DNA of 64,000 nucleotides from Mactra quadrangularis (lineage: Eukaryota > Mollusca > Bivalvia > Venerida > Mactridae), in contig CM046307.1 in NCBI GenBank assembly GCA_025267735.1, positions 53,625,395 through 53,689,394 on the forward strand. Direction: 5' to 3'. A program made the translations under genes and the position numbers. The notes below the pieces were generated by a model. That model ran no database searches, was not told the origin of the DNA, and saw nothing but the letters and a program-made list of their open reading frames with translations. This document shows positions 58,555 through 64,000 of this stretch, piece after piece (the first letter of the stretch is position 1; every line of letters starts with the position of its first letter).

Positions 58555-59644
58555 CACACCAGGTAATCCGCAAAATCGGGCGCGCGAGGCTAATTCGGGC
58601 GATATCCAATACGATACATTTTTGAATCACAATCACTGTAAGATTTCGTTAATTATTCTTTATCTATTTATTTTTATGATATAAAAGTGGCACCGATCTG
58701 TCGGGCTGGGCTTGGCGATTCAGCACATCGCTTTATATTTTCCAAAGATGAAAAATTAAGAAAGAAAACGCGAGTTAAAGACAGAGAAACCATCTAAACC
58801 CCGTTTTTTAAGTTTAAGGTCATTTTTTACCTACATTTTTGTAACCAAAGGTATACTTTTTGTGTTTGTCTAGTAGAGCTGTCCCTTTTCCACTATAATG
58901 TCAATTTGCAATCCTTGAAACTGTATACTTTTTGAGAAATCGCCGTTTTACTCCACTGTACATAAAAATTGAGGCTAAATCGGGCGAAGTTGCTGTGTAT
59001 TTAGCGCTAAGTCGGGGAGCAGTTGCCATTCAAAGTATTTTATCTAAGTAGCTTCCCGGTACGTTTTTTAATGTTTGATTAGAACAAAGCCGATTTAATT
59101 GATTATTAATAACTTGGCAATTAAGATGGCTTTTGTCAATGGTCAATGCAAGAATAGTGTATCACAAAAGCAACTGCTCCCAGACTTAGCGCTAAATACA
59201 CAGCAACTTTGCCCATTTAGCCTCAATTTTTATGTACAGTGGAGTAAAACGGCGATTTCTCGAAAAGTATACAGTTTCAAGGATTGCAAATTGACATTAC
59301 AGTGGAAAAGGGACAGCTCTACAAGACAAACACAAAAGTTACACCTTTGGTTACAAAAATGTAGGTAAAAAATGACCTTAAACTTAAAAAAACGGGGTTT
59401 AGATGGTTTCTCTGTCTTTAACTCGCGTTTTCTTTCTTAATTTTCCATTTTTGGAAAATATAAAGCGATGTGCTGAATCACCAAGCCCAGCCCGACAGAT
59501 CGGTGCCACTTTTATATCATAAAAAAATAAATAGATAAAGAATAATTAACGAAAATCTTACAGTGATAGTGATTCAAAAATGTATCATATTGGATATCGC
59601 CGGAATTAGCCTCGCGTGCCTGATTTAGCGGGTTATCTGGTGTG
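58555..59644. mobile_element. Giant foldback element: two arms of about 480 bp
   Basis: Left arm 58555-59036 starts CACACCAGGTAATCCGC; right arm 59170-59644 ends GCGGGTTATCTGGTGTG. The arms are complementary along their whole length at about 95%, around a 133-bp unique centre. Flanks have ATATA-like sequence on both sides. The 89-codon frame at 59099-59368 crosses centre and arm and is not protein-like. Transcripts across it would form long double-stranded RNA. Confidence 0.9.
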
Positions 59645-60326
59645 ATATAAGGTATATTACTCAAATATGGTAATTTTTTTACCAAGCACCACAAGTGGCC
59701 AGTTTCTCCATCTTAAATAAAAACCAATTCATAGATTTAAACATGCATGGATAGCTAGCACTTTGCTCTTTTGAATGACACCAACATCACGTCAAAAAGT
59801 CAATGATAAAATGAATGATGAATAACACAATACATTGAATATGAATATAATTTATTCAAAAACCTAATAAATCACAATACAAAATACACTAATTCCTGGA
59901 TTGCATACTAGCATAAATTTTATAGAAAATAGGGAGTGATAATATAATTAAAATATATAACATGAATTAAATATAGTTTCTTAATGTTAACATATTAACA
60001 TATTAATAACACAACAAGGGTTCTATAGAATGAAAAATCATCTCATTAATAAACGATTTCATCAAACAACTTAAGCAATCTATCAAATATTTATTTCAAT
60101 GTCTGTGATAACTAGTTAAAATTCATAATGGATCTGTATGATAATACATACATAATTAGAAGTGTTAAACATGTAGCTTTCATGGTATTTTAACTTGTGG
60201 CAAAAAAAGAGAAATAGGGAATGTACCATTTTTCACATTGGTAACTGTTAGTTCAGATTTTTGTATGATACAAAATAATTTTAAATCTTATTCCTGATGG
60301 TAATATTACATTACATTATAATTAAC
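59645..60326. other. AT-rich spacer, nothing recognised
   Basis: About 75% AT; no gene or repeat structure seen before the minisatellite begins. Confidence 0.5.
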
Positions 60327-61977
60327 AGTACTACATGTATAGTAACGTAACATCATAGTACTACATGTATTGTAACATAACATCATAGTACTACATGTAT
60401 AGTAAAGTAACATCATAGTACTACATGTATAGTAACGTAACATCATAGTACTACATGTATAGTAACGTAACATCTTAGTACTACATGTATAGTAACGTAA
60501 CATCATAGTACTACATGTATAGTAACGTAACATCATAGTACTACATGTATTGTAACATAACATCATAGTACTACATGTATAGTAAAGTAACATCATAGTA
60601 CTACATGTATAGTAACGTAACATCATAGTACTACATGTACGGTAACGTAACATCATAGTACTACATGTATAGTAACGTAACATCTTAGTACTACATGTAT
60701 AGTAACGTAACATCATAGTACTACATGTATAGTAAAGTAACATCATAGTACTACATGTATAGTAACGAAACATCATAGTACTACATGTATAGTAACGTAA
60801 CATCATAGTACTACATGTATAGTAACGTAACATCTTAGTACTACATGTATAGTAACGTAACATCATAGTACTACATGTATAGTAACGTAACATCATAGTA
60901 CTACATGTATAGTAACGTAACATCATAGTACTACATGTATTGTAACATAACATCATAGTACTACATGTATAGTAAAGTAACATCATAGTACTACATGTAT
61001 AGTAAAGTAACATCATAGTACTACATGTATAGTAAAGTAACATCATAGTACTACATGTATAGTAACGTAACATCATAGTACTACATGTATAGTAACGTAA
61101 CATCATAGTACTACATGTATAGTAACGTAACATCATAGTACTACATGTATAGTAACGAAACATCATAGTACTACATGTATAGTAACGTAACATCATAGTA
61201 CTACATGTATAGTAACGTAACATCTTAGTACTACATGTATAGTAACGTAACATCATAGTACTACATGTATAGTAACGTAACATCATAGTACTACATGTAC
61301 GGTAACGTAACATCATAGTACTACATGTATAGTAACGAAACATCATAGTACTACATGTATAGTAACGTAACATCATAGTACTACATGTATAGTAACGTAA
61401 CATCATAGTACTACATGTATAGTAACGAAACATCATAGTACTACATGTATAGTAACGTAACATCATAGTACTACATGTATAGTAACGTAACATCATAGTA
61501 CTACATGTATAGTAACGTAACATCTTAGTACTACATGTATAGTAACGTAACATCATAGTACTACATGTATAGTAACGTAACATCATAGTACTACATGTAT
61601 AGTAACGTAACATCATAGTACTACATGTATAGTAACGTAACATCATAGTACTACATGTATAGTAACGTAACATCTTAGTACTACATGTATAGTAACGTAA
61701 CATCATAGTACTACATGTATAGTAACGTAACATCATAGTACTACATGTATAGTAACGTAACATCATAGTACTACATGTATAGTAACATAACATCATAGTA
61801 CTACATGTATAGTAACGTAACATCATAGTACTACATGTATAGTAACATAACATCATAGTACTACATGTATAGTAACGTAACATCATAGTACTACATGTAT
61901 AGTAACGTAACATCATAGTACTACATGTATAGTAACGTAACATCATAGTACTACATGTACGGTAACGTAAGATCATA
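60327..61977. repeat. 30-bp minisatellite, 55 units
   Basis: Consensus unit CTACATGTATAGTAACGTAA followed by CATCATAGTA. Variants recur: TGTAACATAA, AGTAAAGTAA, AACGAAA, CATCTTAG and TACGGTAAC. Near the left end a six-unit order (TGTAACATAA, AGTAAAGTAA, standard, CATCTTAG, standard, standard) is partly repeated, a hint of 180-bp higher-order units. Each unit holds a TACATGTA palindrome. Since 30 is a multiple of three, the minus strand has a 570-codon frame of decapeptide repeats (MMLRYYTCST); that is a by-product of the period. Confidence 0.95.
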
Positions 61978-62094
61978 CAGTAAAGTACCGCTATTAAGGC
62001 CAGCTTGCGGACCGACATAATTTGGCCTTAATAGCGAGTCGGCCTTAATAGTGAAACATGGGTTGTGACCGGTTGATCAGCATGTTATTCAAAG

Positions 62095-62400
62095 ATATCC
62101 TATATAAGCATTATATGTAAGCCAACTCAATGGCACTCTAACAAACTCAATTCCTTCTATAAGCTCATTTTGAAAGTCAAGATTATTTCTATCATTACAT
62201 ATAGGCCAATTTAGTGGCACTCCAGCAGGTTCGATTCCTTCTATTAGCTCAATTTTGATGTCTAGATCATTCCTATCATTACAAATAGGCCTACTCAGTG
62301 GCACTCCAGCAAGTTCGATTCCTTCTATTAGCTCATTTTGGAAGTCAAGATCATTTCTACAAGTATGATTACATATAAGCCAACTCAATGGCACTCTCAT
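62095..62400 (-). repeat. 84-bp tandem repeat, 3.3 copies, in frame
   Basis: GGCACTC recurs at 62132, 62216, 62300 and 62390; the units are 84, 84 and 90 bases. On the minus strand they form one 105-codon frame with repeats of about 28 residues (FQNELIEGIE.AGVPLSWPIC). The acidic, LIEGIEL-containing repeat may derive from the C-terminal part of the transposase, but I could not confirm that. Confidence 0.8.
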
Positions 62401-62509
62401 CTTCAAAAGTAAAATAATTGAAAGAAAGACAGACTTTGTTTAAGTTTTAACAAATTTAATACATTGTTATCATGCAACTTTTATTAAATCATGTTCAAAA
62501 TCATTCATC

Positions 62510-63224
62510 TCAATAAACACAAAATATACATGTACATATCACAACATGAATGCATTCTAACTCTTTATCTATCTCATTTGATCTTATGCTAATAAATAAA
62601 TTTAAGATGTTCAGTTCTTCTACTGGGGATCTTTTACAAATCCTTTTTCTTTGACTTCCAACATCTGATTCATAACTGTCTAAAATCTCAACTTTTCTCT
62701 TCAAAATGTTTTGAACCTGAAACGATAAAAGAATCATTTGATCAGAGCATGAAAATTTATTCTACAGAGAAATAAGTCATTTCCATTTATAAGCACTCTG
62801 TTGTCATGTATCATACCTGACAACGCTAGTCTATTGTTCATTGACGACCAGAATGCTAATATTTACTTGTATGGATTTTAAAACCTCTGAAAAATTAATT
62901 ATGAGACAAAACAATAATAATTTTTTCAACAATATACAATGCATGACTCATATTGCTTAATATTTGACACATATGTCCCAACTTTGTCGTGAGTAATCTA
63001 ACAGGTAGAATCAATTCAGTTTCATCATTGATATTAAGTACAAGGAATCTATCCTGAAATAATCCACATACACAAATGCTCAAGAGTCTATTTACCTGAG
63101 TTCTTCCAACTTTAAACTGTTCTGCCAGTTGTCTGGAACTTTTTCCACCACTTAAATTAATCAATTCAACTTTCTCTTTTAGAGACAATTCTTTGCGTTT
63201 ACGTTTTTCCACCATACAACTCAA
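62510..63224 (-). pseudogene. Tigger-type transposase N-terminus (two exons), truncated
   Basis: Exon 1 (63224-63096, 43 codons) encodes KRKRKELSLKEKVELINL and SSRQLAEQFKVGRTQ, the CENP-B N-terminal helix-turn-helix, and ends CTCAG|GTAAAT. Exon 2 starts after TTTCAG at 62716 in phase 0 and continues VQNILKRKVEILDSYESDVG and RKRICKRSPVEELNILNLFI, matching the family's linker and the start of the second HTH. A stop follows at 62510. The splice signals look intact. Without DDE it could only be a DNA-binding protein. It is another lineage than the gene at 1712. Confidence 0.75.
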
Positions 63225-63805
63225 GACGTATAAGCAAATAGCAAATTAATGAACTTGTTGTAATGAAAGCAAGATAAAGAATGAGCTTACAAATTGTAGG
63301 TACGATTGGAAGACAACAATTAAAAACAAAACAAAAAAATAATTGACCAAAATTACTTACTGTCCGAAATCATGCAACAAACACACAACAAATAGTTTGG
63401 CAAACATTCTTTCATCATTACAAAGCAAACTGTCGGTGTCCCTTTAGATAATCCATTATCTATAATTGACTCCAATTAACAACACATCCTGTGTGGCTTA
63501 AAGTGTCATCAAAAGCATGTTAGTTGATATTTTTCACACCTACGAAGCGAGGGGCCATTTTGCTTTTTGGGTTAAGTTTAAAAACTAATCTATCCGTACC
63601 TGGCCGTAGTCCGGAACGTAAAAGCGTTGTACTTTCGATTTTGGGACCCGAAAAAATGACCGTTATTCGTAGTAGCGGTACGACCGCATTATCGAGACAT
63701 ACGGCCATTGAATTAGTGCACACAAAAAACGGGACCAGGAAAAACTGGCCGTATTATGTAAACGACCGCATTTTCGAGTTGGCCGTAGAGTGGTACTTTA
63801 CTGTA

Positions 63806-64000
63806 GTACTTTATGTATGTGTGTAGAAGTCTAAAAGAAACACACAAGTCATAGAACGAGGAAACGCTATAAATCTGCTGGCCTGCAGCAAAATGTTGAT
63901 AGTCAAAAGTAACAATGTTCAAAATTTAACCAATCCCCACTAGGGTTGAAAGAAAGTACATTTCAATACATATTTAAAAGAAGAAAGTTTCATTGTTATT
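63806..64000. other. Right edge of the window
   Basis: After about 20 bases resembling a minisatellite unit the sequence is AT-rich and featureless. Confidence 0.4.

Larger units (their letters stand above)
61978..63803 (-). mobile_element. Internally deleted Tigger/pogo-like element, 1,826 bp
   Basis: Ends CAGTAAAGTACCGCTATTAA and the complement …GAGTGGTACTTTACTG, with TA on both sides (61976-61977, 63804-63805). Inverted homology extends inward as scattered GGCC and GCGGAC/GCGGTC blocks. The minus strand encodes the N-terminal DNA-binding part of a transposase in two exons, but the DDE domain is missing. The target lies within the minisatellite: the left flank is GATCATA and the right flank TAGTACTTTATGTATG, continuing the unit CATCATAGTACTACATGTAT. 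Confidence 0.85.

Noticed and set aside
60327..61977. CRISPR array
   Set aside because: Units are contiguous 30-bp repeats without spacers, in a eukaryotic genome.
60306..62018. 570-codon minus-strand open frame of MMLRYYTCST repeats
   Set aside because: The 30-bp tandem unit keeps any stop-free frame open; no start context, no non-repetitive coding part, and composition follows the repeat.

Overview
This is an AT-rich, repeat-laden stretch of an animal nuclear genome. tRNA-derived SINEs, LINE and Tigger relics, a Ty3/gypsy-like gag fragment, spliced F5/8C (F-type lectin) plus PAN genes, and a repeat of the 'pearl'/Helentron type with a (CCGT)n tract all fit a mollusc, most likely a bivalve. 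That assignment is inference; nothing in the window fixes the species. No operons, rRNA, convincing functional tRNA genes or CRISPR arrays are present.

The only well-supported host genes are two paralogous four-exon genes for small secreted proteins: signal peptide, F5/8 type C (fucolectin-like) domain, then a C-terminal PAN/apple domain. Copy 1 lies on + at 9596-18011 (predicted 240 aa). Copy 2 lies on - at 42609-37988 (243 aa, or 296 aa if an extended exon 2 is used). They face each other tail to tail. Exons, splice phases (all phase 1), introns and upstream DNA are homologous, so this is an inverted segmental duplication since loaded with transposons, most heavily in intron 1 of copy 1. 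Each copy has lost a different part of the fucose-binding signature.

The rest is mostly mobile DNA. 1-1190: gag fragment and half of a subrepeat-rich inverted-repeat element. 1.7-4.8 kb: broken Tigger/pogo transposase gene split by a SINE. 5.9-6.1 kb: MITE. 9.8-18 kb: copy 1 gene carrying LINE pieces, a GC-rich foldback, a large 5'-truncated LINE and a MITE. 18.5-24.6 kb: MITEs, a pearl-like element, and an inverted-repeat element holding a nested solo LTR and a nested TA-flanked element. 26.5-28 kb: SINEs. 32.6-36.8 kb: LINE tail, two hAT-type elements with exact 8-bp target duplications, and another inverted-repeat element. 38-43.7 kb: copy 2 gene with its intronic SINEs, foldbacks and a duplicated cruciform. 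44.3-44.8 kb: Tc1-like transposase relic. 46.7-52.3 kb: two apparently identical 2,580-bp tandem units alternating with three MITE copies. 52.5-54.7 kb: two hAT-like elements with polyC/polyG. 57.1-59.6 kb: inverted-repeat elements, one with arms near 475 bp. 60.3-62.0 kb: a 55-unit, 30-bp minisatellite. 62-63.8 kb: an internally deleted Tigger element inserted in the last minisatellite unit.

Coordinates of elements come from reading terminal repeats and target duplications by eye; gene models come from splice signals conserved between the two copies.
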